DNA from: Arcobacter caeni
Lineage (GTDB): Bacteria; Campylobacterota; Campylobacteria; Campylobacterales; Arcobacteraceae
NCBI RefSeq assembly: GCF_003063245.1
Contig: NZ_MUXE01000001.1
Span: 235,803-299,802 of the forward strand
Direction of reading: 5' to 3'
Length of the DNA: 64,000 bases
A program made the position numbers and the translations under genes. A model generated the notes under the pieces. It saw only the letters and a program-made list of their open reading frames with translations, did no database searches and was not told the DNA's origin. The number at the start of each line of letters is the position of its first letter. The stretch's first letter is position 1. Shown in pieces: positions 1 to 10,184 of this stretch.

Positions 1-3000
1 ACTGTTTGTGAAATACCTTGTTCATCATTTATTGTTGTAGTTGTTCCTAAATTTACTCTAATACTATTTACTGAAGATAAATTACTATAATCAACTTTAT
101 CGTTTCCACTTTCTCCATCTATAAAGTCACTTCCAGTTAATTTTCCTATAAAAGTATCATTCCCCAATCCACCATATAAATAGTTAGAGCCTGCAATTCC
201 ATAAAGAACATCATCTCCGGCTCCTGCATTAATAATATTTGTATTAGCATCACCTTTTAAAGTATCTGAATAAGAAGAACCTATTAAGTTTTGAAAATTA
301 AGAAGATAATCATCTCCATCTGCATTAGTATTTTGGCTTTGTCCTTGTAAACCTAAATTTACACTTACACTTCCTAAAGCTCCACTATAACTTACAGTGT
401 TGTTTCCACCTGAACCATCAAGAGTGTTATTTCCTTCATTTCCTTGGATTGTGTCATTTCCAGCACTTCCCATTACATTTTCTATGGAAATAAGTTTATC
501 TAGATAATTAGTGGCACCATAAGTAGAGTTTCCCACACCATTTGTTGCACCTCTTAATGTAACTGTTACTTTATCAGCACCACTATAAGTTACAGTATCG
601 CTTCCATCTCCACCATCAATGATATTGTTTCCACTACCCCCTGAAATTGTGTCATTTCCTTCTTCTCCAAAAAGCTTGTTATCGCCTGATATTCCATAAA
701 TAATATCAGCTCCCAAACCACCATAAATTGTGTTTTGAACACTACTTCCTATTAAAGTATCATTTCCACTTCCACTTTTAATATTTTGAAAATTTAAAAT
801 AGTATCGGTACCTATTGTTGTACCTGTTGCTTGATTTTCAGTATAATTAGTGCCATCAAGTGTAACTTGCACACCAATATTCGCAACTACTTTTGCCCCT
901 GAATTTTCAAAGCTTATAGTATTTGTTCCATCATATCCATCAAGAGTATTATTTGAACTATCACCTTCAATAATATCATCACCTTTAGAGCCTAAAATAT
1001 TATTTATATCTCTTATTTTATGATGATTTGCTGTAGCTCCTACAGTAACATCACTATAAGAACTTCCTTTTAGTCTTACATTAACACCAGCTGTTAAAGC
1101 ACTATAATCTACAGTATCCCCAAGAGTTTGATTTGTTGTTCCACCATCAATAACTACAGAAGTTCCATCAATTCCATCTTCAAAAACAAATCTATCATCA
1201 CCAGCTTCTCCAAAAAGAAAATCTCCACCAGAACTTACATATAAAGTATCATTTCCAGCTCCACCTTTTAAAGTATTTTTACTTGTATTTCCTCTTAAAG
1301 TATCATTTCCCGCTCCACCTGTTAGGTTTTCTATGTCATGAATAGTATCTGTTTTTTGAAGTACATCTGAAGAGTTATATACACTAATTGAGCTACTACT
1401 TAAATCTGCTACAACTTTGTATTGACTGTCTGTAATACCACTATAATCTACAGTATCTCCATTTACCTCAGCTGTTGTTCCACCCCAATAAGTGTTATTC
1501 CCATCATTATATGAGCTTATAAATATATCATCTCCAGCTTCACCGTAAAAAGTATCGTTTCCAGCTTTTCCTGTAAAAGTATCATTTCCTGCTCCACCAT
1601 ATATTGTGTCTGCGTTATTGCTTCCTATAAAAGTATCTGCAAAATTACTTCCTTTTATTTGCTCAATTCCTATTAAAGTGTCGTGACCACCATTACCATT
1701 ATCATAAACTTGTTGAGTTGCGTTAGAAAGATCGACTTTAATACCATTGTATGGGTTTAAACTATAATCAGCAATATCAATAAATGTTTCTGCAGTAGCT
1801 GTTAGATTAGTATTTGAACTAATAGCACTATTTGTTTCTATATATAATTTTTCACCATCATTTACTATATAACTGTTTGCTATATTATTCGTATTAAAAC
1901 TATTTTCTAGTGCTTTTAGTACACTTGCTTTTGTATCTCCATTTTGTGCTACATAACTTACAGTTTTCCCTTCTAATGCAAAACTATAAGTCGTTCCTAA
2001 AACAATAGCTCCAAGAACTATTTGATAGCCATTTAATCCACCAATTAGAGTATTGTTTCCTCCACGACCCCAAAGAGTATCATTTCCATATCCACCACTT
2101 AAAGTGTTGTTGCTATCGTTACCATAAATAGTATCATTTCCCGCTCCACCTGCAATATTCTCGATACTCTTAATCGTCAAGTTTCCATCATTTGTTTCTT
2201 GTGCATCGATAATAGATAAATCGAGTTTAATATTTTTAGCAGTGTAAGCAAAACTAACAAAATCACTTCCACTTCCACCATCAATATAATCATCTCCGCC
2301 ATACCCCAATAGTGTGTCATTTCCACTTCCACCAATTAAAGTATTTCGACCACTGTTTCCTATTAATGTATCATCTCCACTTCCACCTACAATTCCATTA
2401 ATATTTTTAAAAGTATCTGTTCCATAATATGAATTTATATATTTTGAGCCATCATTAATATCTACTACTAAATTAGTAATTGCGGCACTATAATCAACTG
2501 TATCACTACTGTTTACACCACCCTCAAAATAATCGTTTCCTTGGCTTCCAATAAACCAATCATCTCCTGTTCCACCAATAAAAGTGTCATTAGAAGTACT
2601 ACCTTTAAAAGTATCTGCATAATTACTTCCTACAATAGTATCAATTCCGATTAAATTATCTCTTCCTCCAAGCCCATCATCAGTCACTTGGAAGTTAACA
2701 TTTGTCAAATCTACTTTTATACCACTTGCTGATGTTTCATAACTAGCTACATCTGTACCTGTTCCACCAATTAAAGTATCATCTCCAGCACCACCAATAA
2801 GCGTATTATTTCCAGCAAACCCTTTTAAAATATTATTATTATAATCACCTTGGATAGTATCATTATAAATTGTTCCTGTAATATTTTCAATCCCTGTTAA
2901 TTTATGAGAAAGAACATCATTTAAAGAGGCTTGTACAGTTTCGTTTCCATTTAAAGTGATTACTAAACCTTTAGTTGGTGTACCTAAATCAGTAACGCCA

Positions 3001-6000
3001 CTAAAATCAACTGTATCACTTCCAAGTCCACCTATTAAAGAATCTACTCCATGAGTTGAAGAAGTAATAATAAACAAGTCATTATCAGCACCACCGTCAT
3101 GAATATTGCTTCCTGCACTACTGTAGAAAGTATCGTTTCCTATTCCACCTCTAAATGTACTATTTGCACTGTTTCCTAAAAATGTATCTCCGTAATCACT
3201 TCCGTGGATTTCATTAATATCAATTAAAGTATCACTTCCCCCATCTCCATCACGAACAACTTGAGCAGTTTGATTCATATCAACATAAATTGAAGCATTT
3301 GTAGGTTTGTAGTAAGCAATATCTATTCCTGTTCCACTTCCAATTAAAGTATCATTTCCCCCTGCTCCATATAAAGAGTTTGTTCCAGCAGTTCCACCAT
3401 CTAAAATATTTGCAAATCCATCTCCAAACAATGTATTATCAGAACTATTTCCAACAACTCTTTCAATACTATTTAAAATATCCGTTTCATCACCAATATC
3501 AAAAGTACCACTACTATTTGTATCTATTTGAGCTCTATTTTCAGATAGGTTTACATATATTTTTCCACTACGAGAACTTAAATCGAAAGTGTCAAGTCCA
3601 TCTCCACCATAAATAGTATCGTTTCCTGTACTACTGAAAATAGTATCATCTCCACTTCCACCATATATAGTATCAACGCCTGTTCCACCAGTAATACTAT
3701 CATTTCCGCTTCCACCGCTTAATGTGTTATTTCCAGCCGTTCCAAAAATAGTGTCATTTCCAGCTCCACCATCTAATATGTTATTAAAATTATCCCCTGT
3801 TAAGGTATCACTATTTGCTGTTCCAATAATATGTGAAACATTTTGAATCGTAACTGTATTTCCACCACTCAAAGATATAGCTACAGGATTTGAACCATTT
3901 AAAGTAACATTAATTCCACCCGTTGTTTGATTTGAATCGCTATCAAGAATTAAACTATAATCAATCGTATTTGAACCACTAACTCCATTAAAAGTATCGT
4001 TTCCAGCTGTTGCTAATGTATCATTTTGAGCCACAATAAAAGTATCATTTCCACTACTTCCTATTACTGTATCACTTCCTGTTCCACTAAATACAGTGTT
4101 GTTATAACTTGTATAATCTACACCACTCTCAGTCATTCTTGATGTATAAATAACATTAGTTCCACTACCTGCCCAAATAGTGTCATTTCCAGCACCCAAC
4201 TCAAAAGTCATAGTATCTGTTGATAAGTTAGTAGTTTTCCCAATGATAATATCACTGTTTTTTGTTCCAATAATTTTTTCTATTGAAAGAAGAGTATCTT
4301 TTCCAACATAACCATTATTTTGAACTTGTTGAGAAGTAAGTCCTAAATTAACAATTAATCCATTTGAACTATCAACCGCACTATAATCCGCAGTATCAAT
4401 TCCAGCTCCACCATCTAATGTATTATTTCCTTGTCGTCCAACTAAAGTGTCGTTTCCTAATCCACCTTTTAAAACATTATCACTGCTGTTTCCAAAAAGT
4501 TTATCATCTCCAGCTCCACCTTCAACATTTTCAACATTGATAATTTGAACTCGACCTTTTCCTGTATTTTGAATATCAGCATTTGCTAAATCAAGAGTCA
4601 CATTTGTAGCACTTGGAGTATCTCCAAAATTAAAACTTACGAAATCTGTACCAGTTCCTCCATCGATATAATCTAATTCATCAATCCCATTATTTCCATT
4701 AGGAAGTAAAGTATCATCTCCTGCACCACCAATTAAAACATTCGAACCATTTGTTCCTTTAATCGTGTCATTTCCACTTCCTCCAATAGCTCCTTCAATA
4801 CTAATAAAGGTATCTGTTCCATAGGTTGCATTAATATAAACCGATGTACTTCCTAAATCAATATTCAAATCATCAGTTGCATTTGCATAACTTACAACAT
4901 CAATTCCATCTCCACCGTTTAAAGTATCATTTCCAGCACTTCCTATAAGTGTATCATCTCCCAATCCACCAAAAAGTGAATTGCTTTGTGAATTTCCAGT
5001 AATAATATCTTTATAGCTACTTCCTATTACATTTTGAATGTTTTTAACTGTTTCACGAACAGTTATTCCACTATTATTTGTAAATACTTCTTGAAGTGCT
5101 GTATTATTTAAGTTTAATGTAACCCCTGTTCCATTTGTATTAATGGCACTATAATCAATAGTATTAACTCCTAATCCACCATCAAGATAGTTAGTTCCAC
5201 CATTTCCACCACTTAAAGTATCATTTAAATTTCCACCTATTAGCGTGTTATTTTGTGAGTTTCCTGCTAAAGTATTTTCATTCGTCAAACTTCCAGTAAT
5301 ATTTTCAATATTTATAATTGTGTGTGTTTGAGTTTTTGAATCACCTTCTAAAACTTTTGCTTCATTTCCTATTTCTGCTAGTTTTAGTTCTATTTTATTA
5401 GCTATATTTGAAAAATCAACTGTATCACCCGTTACTTCACCGTCATTTCCACCATCTATATAATCTTTTCCAGCACTTGCATAAAAGTAGTCATCTCCAC
5501 TTTCACCTGAAAGAATATCATTTCCAGCACCACCTTGAAGTGTGTCATTTCCAGAACCTGCTTGAAATTCAAAATTAACAGTAGAAGTTGCATTGGCTTT
5601 TATAATATCTTTAGAACTTGTTCCTATTATCTTTTCAATACTGTTTAGTGCATCTATTTCTTGAGCTGAACCTGTTCCTCTTTTCACTGTTCCTGTAATA
5701 TCTAGGTCTTCAATAATTAAAGATTTACCAGATTGGCTGTAATCAAGGGCATCAATCCCCTCTCCACCAATAATGCTATTATTTCCACCATAAGATATAA
5801 AATAGTCATTCCCTTTTCCACCATCTAAAATATTGTTAGAGTTATTTCCTATTAGCGTATCTTTTCCATCTGTTCCTATTAGATTTTCAATATTAATTAG
5901 CGTATCATCTGTACTAAGACCTTTTGAAGCAGTTCCTAAAAGTAAGTTTGCAATAACTCCATCATCGCCTACAGCTTTAGGTAGTACACTATAATCAGCT

Positions 6001-7155
6001 GTATCATTTCCTCCTAAACCATTAAGAGTATTAACCTCTGTTAAACTTGCACCCAAAGTGTCGTTAAAAACTGTTCCTATTAAATTTTCAATATTTATTA
6101 AAGTGTCTTGTCCTGAATTAACTGTATTTTGAGAACCAGTTTTTCCTAAGTAAACAGTAACTCCACCTGTTTTAACTTCTTCATAACTTGCAGTATCATT
6201 ACCTGCTCCACCATCGATAATATCATTACCTGTTCCACTATAAATAGTATCAGCTCCACTTCCTCCATATAAAGAGTTATTTCCGCCCATCCCTTTTATA
6301 ATATCATTACCAGCCATACCATAAAGAGTATTCCCTTGTGTAGAAGAACCTATAAGTGTATCTCCAAAGGCTAATATATCTGTCCCTCTAATAGCATCAA
6401 TATTTTTAAAACTATCTGTTCCTTGACCAGTTGCCCAGCTTTCATCTAAATTAACAGTTATTGCATTACTTTTGTAGTAGCTGTAATCAACTAAATCGCT
6501 TCCACCAGTTCCTCCATCAAAACTATTATTAGTATTATCCGCTCCGCTAAAAGTATCGTTAAACTGAGTTCCTACAACATTTTGAATATTAACTAAACGG
6601 TCATTTCCAGAACTTGTTGTGGATGTTCCCCATTTCTCTCCTAGAATAACCGCATCTGGACTTAAAAGCTTAACAATTACTCCATTTGTGTCAGTTACTT
6701 GTGAATAATCTACTGTATTACTCCCCGTTCCTCCATCTATGTAATTGTTCCCAAATCCACTTTTAAAAATGTCATCTCCAGCTTCACCAAATAATGAGTC
6801 ATCACCTTCTTTTCCATCAATAGTGTCGTTTCCTGCACCACCACGAATAGTGTTAATACCTGAACTTCCAATTAAAGTATCTCTAAAATCACTCCCAATA
6901 ATATTTTCAATGCTAATTAGCGTATCATTTCCAGAACCTGTTGATGTACCTGCTGTTAGATTAACCTCAACTCCAGCACCAGCATTTGAAATAGCTAAAT
7001 TTGAGTAAGAAACTGTATCATTTCCTGCTCCTCCATCAACTATATCATTCCCAAGTCCTGGCGCAATTGTGTCATTGCCTTCATTTCCATATAGTGTGTC
7101 ATTTCCACTTTGTGCATAAATAGTATCTTGAGTAACTCCACCTATAACAGTTGTA
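1..7155 (-). repeat. RTX nonapeptide repeat region coding for about 24 modules
   Basis: The coding DNA is itself repetitive. On the plus strand, variants of the reverse complements of GGAAATGATACT and GGTGGAGCAGG recur throughout. The inter-array motif (I/S)IENIIG recurs roughly every 200-370 bp, for example near 6900, 6575, 6385, 6085, 5880, 5625, 5290, 5025, 4785, 4520, 4265, 3830, 3460, 3205, 2881, 2635, 2395, 2160, 1660, 1330, 1010, 775, 470 and 290. The modules are diverged, not identical, so this is not a recent tandem expansion. Confidence 0.85.
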
Positions 7156-8513
7156 TCTATATCTCCTGTACGAATAATATTGTCATTTAAGTTTGTTGCT
7201 AAAACAAATCCATCTTTGTTTCCACCTACTGGTGTATATTTGTATGATAAAGGAGCATTTATATCCACTTCTTTAATATTCATACCATATGATTTGTTAA
7301 ATGTTAGATCTGAAATAAGAGGTTTTTCTGCATCTGTTTTTAGGTGTTCAGGAACATTAGCTATATCCCATACAGATTGAGCTTCAATATTCATCGTAAA
7401 ATTTTTAGCTTCAGTTAATTGCGTATCATACTTAATTACAAAATTAATTGAACCATTATTAGAATCAATAGTAAAGCCATTTACTAGAGCATCAGCTTTA
7501 TTAATTGTCCAAACACCCTCACTTACTTTTGTACCTCCTACAATAGAAGCGATACTTGGAATTCCGCTAATTTTAATAGTAGTAACACCAAAACCTAGAG
7601 GTTGAGAAGGAGATAGATTAATCAACCTAGAAGTAAATGTATTTCCAAAGAAAGCTTCATTATCTGCTTTAATAACTGATTTATTAGCAAGTAAATTATT
7701 AACTGTTCTATAATCAATATCTTCAGCATTAGTCTGTTTTTGTAACTCGCTTAAAGCAGGTGAATTAGGATAATCATTAGCATAAATATTTCCTCCACCA
7801 CCTTTTACAATTAAAGTTTTATCTACTCCATCACCTGAAAATTCGCTACTTGATTTTACATGCTCAATATTAATATCAAAAGTCAACGAAGGCTTTACTC
7901 CTTCAACAGCCGCATCTTCTGTTTTTGTTGCTTTAGCTTTGTTTGTCTCAGTTTTCATTGAAATATTTGTATTTATAACCGATTCTTGAATTGATGGTTG
8001 AATAAATTGAGCAGTACTTTCAGCCAAACTTTGAGATATATTATCATCCATTGCAACATTATTATCTATTACAATTACTTGAGGAGTGGCTTCGTTTCGT
8101 TTTTCTTCGGCAGCTTTATTTTTTTTATCTTGTTCAGAGGCATCAGGTAGATTTACAAATTCATTAGTAACAACAGAGTTAATTGGTAAGGCATTTATCT
8201 CTTCAATATTTGATAAAATAGTAGATAAAGATGTAACTTTCCCGCTTAAACCAATAAATTCAGGAGTATTCTCACCATATCCCATTAGAGCTAATGAAAC
8301 AAAAGTATAATTTCCTGCACCTGGCATTTCTAATACTATATCACCACCAATAAGTTTAAATTTTGCATTTTCTAAATTAATCCCAAGGGCTTCAAGATCA
8401 ATTTTATCACCAGGTCTTACATAAATAGCTATGTTTTCACCAACTGGTGCTTTTTCTTTTATTTGAACTTTGTTATTTAAATACTTGATAGATTTAGATT
8501 CTTCTTGTGCCAT
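1..8513 (-). CDS. Giant RTX (hemolysin-type Ca-binding repeat) adhesin/exoprotein, N-terminal part, cut by the window edge
   Basis: The frame is open from the ATG at 8513 to base 1 (about 2,837 codons) and continues beyond the window. Residues 1-90 form a globular start (VRPGDKIDLEALG, then KLIGGDIVLEMPGAG) resembling the N-terminal prefix of large type I-secreted adhesins. Residues ~115-200 are a Lys/Glu/Ser/Thr-rich linker. Residues ~200-450 look like beta-sandwich sequence. From ~455 onward the protein is RTX repeats of the form GGxGNDT, such as GGAGNDTVSYS and GGAGDDTLIGG. They are grouped in about 24 modules of 60-120 residues, each containing a DYS...VxVxL strand and an IENIIGSxxxDTL strand. 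Such repeats bind calcium outside the cell and are exported by type I secretion; the C-terminal secretion signal and any transporter genes are not visible. There is no Sec signal peptide. Adhesin is more likely than toxin because no enzymatic domain is seen, but the C-terminus is missing. Confidence 0.9.
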   Translation of the reverse strand, partial: MAQEESKSIKYLNNKVQIKEKAPVGENIAIYVRPGDKIDLEALGINLENAKFKLIGGDIVLEMPGAGNYTFVSLALMGYGENTPEFIGLSGKVTSLSTILSNIEEINALPINSVVTNEFVNLPDASEQDKKNKAAEEKRNEATPQVIVIDNNVAMDDNISQSLAESTAQFIQPSIQESVINTNISMKTETNKAKATKTEDAAVEGVKPSLTFDINIEHVKSSSEFSGDGVDKTLIVKGGGGNIYANDYPNSPALSELQKQTNAEDIDYRTVNNLLANKSVIKADNEAFFGNTFTSRLINLSPSQPLGFGVTTIKISGIPSIASIVGGTKVSEGVWTINKADALVNGFTIDSNNGSINFVIKYDTQLTEAKNFTMNIEAQSVWDIANVPEHLKTDAEKPLISDLTFNKSYGMNIKEVDINAPLSYKYTPVGGNKDGFVLATNLNDNIIRTGDIDTTVIGGVTQDTIYAQSGNDTLYGNEGNDTIAPGLGNDIVDGGAGNDTVSYSNLAISNAGAGVEVNLTAGTSTGSGNDTLISIENIIGSDFRDTLIGSSGINTIRGGAGNDTIDGKEGDDSLFGEAGDDIFKSGFGNNYIDGGTGSNTVDYSQVTDTNGVIVKLLSPDAVILGEKWGTSTTSSGNDRLVNIQNVVGTQFNDTFSGADNTNNSFDGGTGGSDLVDYSYYKSNAITVNLDESWATGQGTDSFKNIDAIRGTDILAFGDTLIGSSTQGNTLYGMAGNDIIKGMGGNNSLYGGSGADTIYSGTGNDIIDGGAGNDTASYEEVKTGGVTVYLGKTGSQNTVNSGQDTLINIENLIGTVFNDTLGASLTEVNTLNGLGGNDTADYSVLPKAVGDDGVIANLLLGTASKGLSTDDTLINIENLIGTDGKDTLIGNNSNNILDGGKGNDYFISYGGNNSIIGGEGIDALDYSQSGKSLIIEDLDITGTVKRGTGSAQEIDALNSIEKIIGTSSKDIIKANATSTVNFEFQAGSGNDTLQGGAGNDILSGESGDDYFYASAGKDYIDGGNDGEVTGDTVDFSNIANKIELKLAEIGNEAKVLEGDSKTQTHTIINIENITGSLTNENTLAGNSQNNTLIGGNLNDTLSGGNGGTNYLDGGLGVNTIDYSAINTNGTGVTLNLNNTALQEVFTNNSGITVRETVKNIQNVIGSSYKDIITGNSQSNSLFGGLGDDTLIGSAGNDTLNGGDGIDVVSYANATDDLNIDLGSTSVYINATYGTDTFISIEGAIGGSGNDTIKGTNGSNVLIGGAGDDTLLPNGNNGIDELDYIDGGTGTDFVSFNFGDTPSATNVTLDLANADIQNTGKGRVQIINVENVEGGAGDDKLFGNSSDNVLKGGLGNDTLVGRQGNNTLDGGAGIDTADYSAVDSSNGLIVNLGLTSQQVQNNGYVGKDTLLSIEKIIGTKNSDIIIGKTTNLSTDTMTFELGAGNDTIWAGSGTNVIYTSRMTESGVDYTSYNNTVFSGTGSDTVIGSSGNDTFIVAQNDTLATAGNDTFNGVSGSNTIDYSLILDSDSNQTTGGINVTLNGSNPVAISLSGGNTVTIQNVSHIIGTANSDTLTGDNFNNILDGGAGNDTIFGTAGNNTLSGGSGNDSITGGTGVDTIYGGSGDDTIFSSTGNDTIYGGDGLDTFDLSSRSGKIYVNLSENRAQIDTNSSGTFDIGDETDILNSIERVVGNSSDNTLFGDGFANILDGGTAGTNSLYGAGGNDTLIGSGTGIDIAYYKPTNASIYVDMNQTAQVVRDGDGGSDTLIDINEIHGSDYGDTFLGNSANSTFRGGIGNDTFYSSAGSNIHDGGADNDLFIITSSTHGVDSLIGGLGSDTVDFSGVTDLGTPTKGLVITLNGNETVQASLNDVLSHKLTGIENITGTIYNDTIQGDYNNNILKGFAGNNTLIGGAGDDTLIGGTGTDVASYETSASGIKVDLTNVNFQVTDDGLGGRDNLIGIDTIVGSNYADTFKGSTSNDTFIGGTGDDWFIGSQGNDYFEGGVNSSDTVDYSAAITNLVVDINDGSKYINSYYGTDTFKNINGIVGGSGDDTLIGNSGRNTLIGGSGNDTLLGYGGDDYIDGGSGSDFVSFAYTAKNIKLDLSIIDAQETNDGNLTIKSIENIAGGAGNDTIYGNDSNNTLSGGYGNDTLWGRGGNNTLIGGLNGYQIVLGAIVLGTTYSFALEGKTVSYVAQNGDTKASVLKALENSFNTNNIANSYIVNDGEKLYIETNSAISSNTNLTATAETFIDIADYSLNPYNGIKVDLSNATQQVYDNGNGGHDTLIGIEQIKGSNFADTFIGSNNADTIYGGAGNDTFTGKAGNDTFYGEAGDDIFISSYNDGNNTYWGGTTAEVNGDTVDYSGITDSQYKVVADLSSSSISVYNSSDVLQKTDTIHDIENLTGGAGNDTLRGNTSKNTLKGGAGNDTLYVSSGGDFLFGEAGDDRFVFEDGIDGTSVVIDGGTTNQTLGDTVDYSALTAGVNVRLKGSSYSDVTVGATANHHKIRDINNILGSKGDDIIEGDSSNNTLDGYDGTNTISFENSGAKVVANIGVQVTLDGTNYTENQATGTTIGTDTILNFQNIKSGSGNDTLIGSSVQNTIYGGLGADIIYGISGDNKLFGEEGNDTISGGSGNNIIDGGDGSDTVTYSGADKVTVTLRGATNGVGNSTYGATNYLDKLISIENVMGSAGNDTIQGNEGNNTLDGSGGNNTVSYSGALGSVSVNLGLQGQSQNTNADGDDYLLNFQNLIGSSYSDTLKGDANTNIINAGAGDDVLYGIAGSNYLYGGLGNDTFIGKLTGSDFIDGESGNDKVDYSNLSSVNSIRVNLGTTTTINDEQGISQT
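1770..2045 (-). other. Non-RTX insert within the RTX protein
   Basis: Between two repeat blocks about 90 residues lack GGxGxD motifs: GYQIVLGAIVLGTTYSFALE, then GKTVSYVAQNGDTKASVLKA and LYIETNSAISS. The pattern (T-Y-x-hydrophobic-x-G-x-T-V-S-Y-x-A-x-x-G-D-T) resembles a small beta module found in other large secreted adhesins. The reading frame is continuous through it. Its function is unknown. Confidence 0.5.
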
Positions 8514-8544
8514 CTTGAACTCTTTGTAATATATTATTTTACTT

Positions 8545-8553
8545 AATATACCA
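8545..8553 (-). promoter_or_regulatory. Putative extended -10 promoter for the RTX gene; 8514-8762 is otherwise non-coding
   Basis: On the minus strand TGGTATATT lies about 30 nt upstream of the RTX ATG, which would give a short leader of ~24 nt. No clear -35 is visible, as is usual for this phylum. The 249-bp gap from 8514 to 8762 holds this site, AT-rich sequence, and the pepA terminator at its far end; I see no gene in it. Confidence 0.4.
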
Positions 8554-8713
8554 TAATTATTGTTAATAAAAAATTTGATTACTTTTTGGAAATATAAATA
8601 AACAAATCACCAAATTATCAAGTATATTTAGGAACAATATATTAAATAACTCAATTATTTATTTTATTTTTTTAGGATATTATTTTAAAAAATAAGTACA
8701 GAAAAAGTGCAGT

Positions 8714-8745
8714 AAAAAAAGATCTAGTATTAGAATACTTGATCT
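8714..8745 (-). terminator. Intrinsic terminator of the apt-trpB-dedA-pepA group
   Basis: An 11-bp inverted repeat with one mismatch (8721-8731 GATCTAGTATT against 8734-8744) is followed in the minus direction by a run of seven T (8714-8720). It lies just downstream of the pepA stop codon and separates pepA from the RTX gene. Confidence 0.8.
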
Positions 8746-8762
8746 CTTTTTATATAAAAATT

Positions 8763-10184
8763 TTAGTTATTATCAACTAAATCTTGTAAAAATTTAATTG
8801 TCATTCTAACTCCAGCGCCACTTGCTCCATGTGGATTATATCCCCAAGGTTTTTCTACAAATGCAGGTCCTGCTATATCAAAATGAATCCATTTTTCTTT
8901 GTTTTCATCATTAATAAAGTTATCTAAAAACATTCCAGCAGTAATTGCTCCACCATATCTTGTGTTTGCAATATTACAAATATCAGCAATTTCTGATTTA
9001 ATAGATTTTTTTAAGAATCTATTGAAATCTAAAGTTGTTGCATATTCACCTGATTTTAAAGCAGATAAAACTGCATTTCTTTTTAATATTTCATTATTTC
9101 CCATGATTCCTGTTGTATATTCACCAACTCCTACCACACAAGCACCTGTTAGTGTTGCATAATCAAAAATATAATCAATATCTTTTATTTCATCTTGAGC
9201 GTAACATAAACAATCAGCAAGAACAAGTCTCCCCTCTGCATCTGTATTTCTTATTTCAATAGTTTTCCCATTTTTTGCTTTTAAAACATCATCCGGTTTA
9301 TAAGCATTTCCACCAATCATATTTTCAACAGCTCCAACAATTCCATGAACTTCAAAAGGAAGTTCTAATTTTGCAATTGCCCAAAGAGTTGACATAACAG
9401 CACAACCACCTGATTTATCAGATTTCATAGTAACCATAAAATCAGCAGGTTTTAAAGATAATCCACCTGAATCGTAAGTTAAACCTTTTCCAACTAAAAC
9501 TATTTTAGCTTGCGCATTTTTTGGTTTGTAAGTTAAATGAATAAGTTGTGATTCATGAACAGAAGCTCTTCCAACACTTAACATTGCATTCATTTTATTT
9601 TCTTTTAAAAACTTTTCACCCTCAATTTTAACTTCAATATCAGCACTTTTTGCAAGTTTTTTTGCAAATTTAGCCATAACTTCAGGATAAAAATCAGCAG
9701 GTGGAGTATTTACCATATCTCTTGTTTTATTTACAGCTTTTGAAATAATTATTGATTCATTTAATATTTCTTCAAATTTATCGTTTTTATTTGGTACTAA
9801 AATTTGAAGTTCAATTCTCTTTTTATCTTTTTCTGATTTATAATTTACAAATTTATATTCACCAAGAATTGCACCTTCGATTAAAGCTTTAAAATTATTT
9901 TCTAAAACTTCATTTAATTCAATTCTTGCATTTGCAAATTTTGTTGTTTGAAGTTTTTTGATTGCAGTTGCACTAGCAATTGCAATTGAGTCATAATTTT
10001 CTTCTTCGTAACCCACATAAATCTTTTTTGATTCTGCTAATAGTATACAAGCTTCATCTTTTGCTTTAAAATCTAAAAATTCTAAAAGCTCTTTATCCTC
10101 TAAATTTTCAATATTTTTTACAAAAATGATCTCAATTTCTGCATCATTTTTCTCTATATTTTTATCAACTAAATTAATTTTCAT
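8763..10184 (-). CDS. pepA: Leucyl (cytosol) aminopeptidase, M17 family
   Basis: Two-metal aminopeptidase that releases N-terminal residues in the cytoplasm. It is 473 aa, near the family length. The catalytic C-terminal half is intact: KGLTYDSGG (K233, D238), MKSDKSGG (D256) and NTDAEGRL (D315, E317, R319) match the metal ligands and active-site Lys/Arg of M17. The N-terminal third is the usual divergent macrodomain-like part. The start overlaps the dedA 3' end by 11 nt, so the two are probably translated from one mRNA. As I recall, apt-dedA-pepA order is also found in Campylobacter. M17 members can also act as DNA-binding regulators, which cannot be judged here. Confidence 0.96.
   Translation of the reverse strand: MKINLVDKNIEKNDAEIEIIFVKNIENLEDKELLEFLDFKAKDEACILLAESKKIYVGYEEENYDSIAIASATAIKKLQTTKFANARIELNEVLENNFKALIEGAILGEYKFVNYKSEKDKKRIELQILVPNKNDKFEEILNESIIISKAVNKTRDMVNTPPADFYPEVMAKFAKKLAKSADIEVKIEGEKFLKENKMNAMLSVGRASVHESQLIHLTYKPKNAQAKIVLVGKGLTYDSGGLSLKPADFMVTMKSDKSGGCAVMSTLWAIAKLELPFEVHGIVGAVENMIGGNAYKPDDVLKAKNGKTIEIRNTDAEGRLVLADCLCYAQDEIKDIDYIFDYATLTGACVVGVGEYTTGIMGNNEILKRNAVLSALKSGEYATTLDFNRFLKKSIKSEIADICNIANTRYGGAITAGMFLDNFINDENKEKWIHFDIAGPAFVEKPWGYNPHGASGAGVRMTIKFLQDLVDNN

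Noticed and set aside
3380..8310. Short plus-strand reading frames opposite the RTX gene (for example near 3380, 6745, 7180 and 8086)
   Set aside because: They are the complement of repeat-coding DNA, with low-complexity translations and no ribosome sites; the minus-strand frame is continuous and clearly real.
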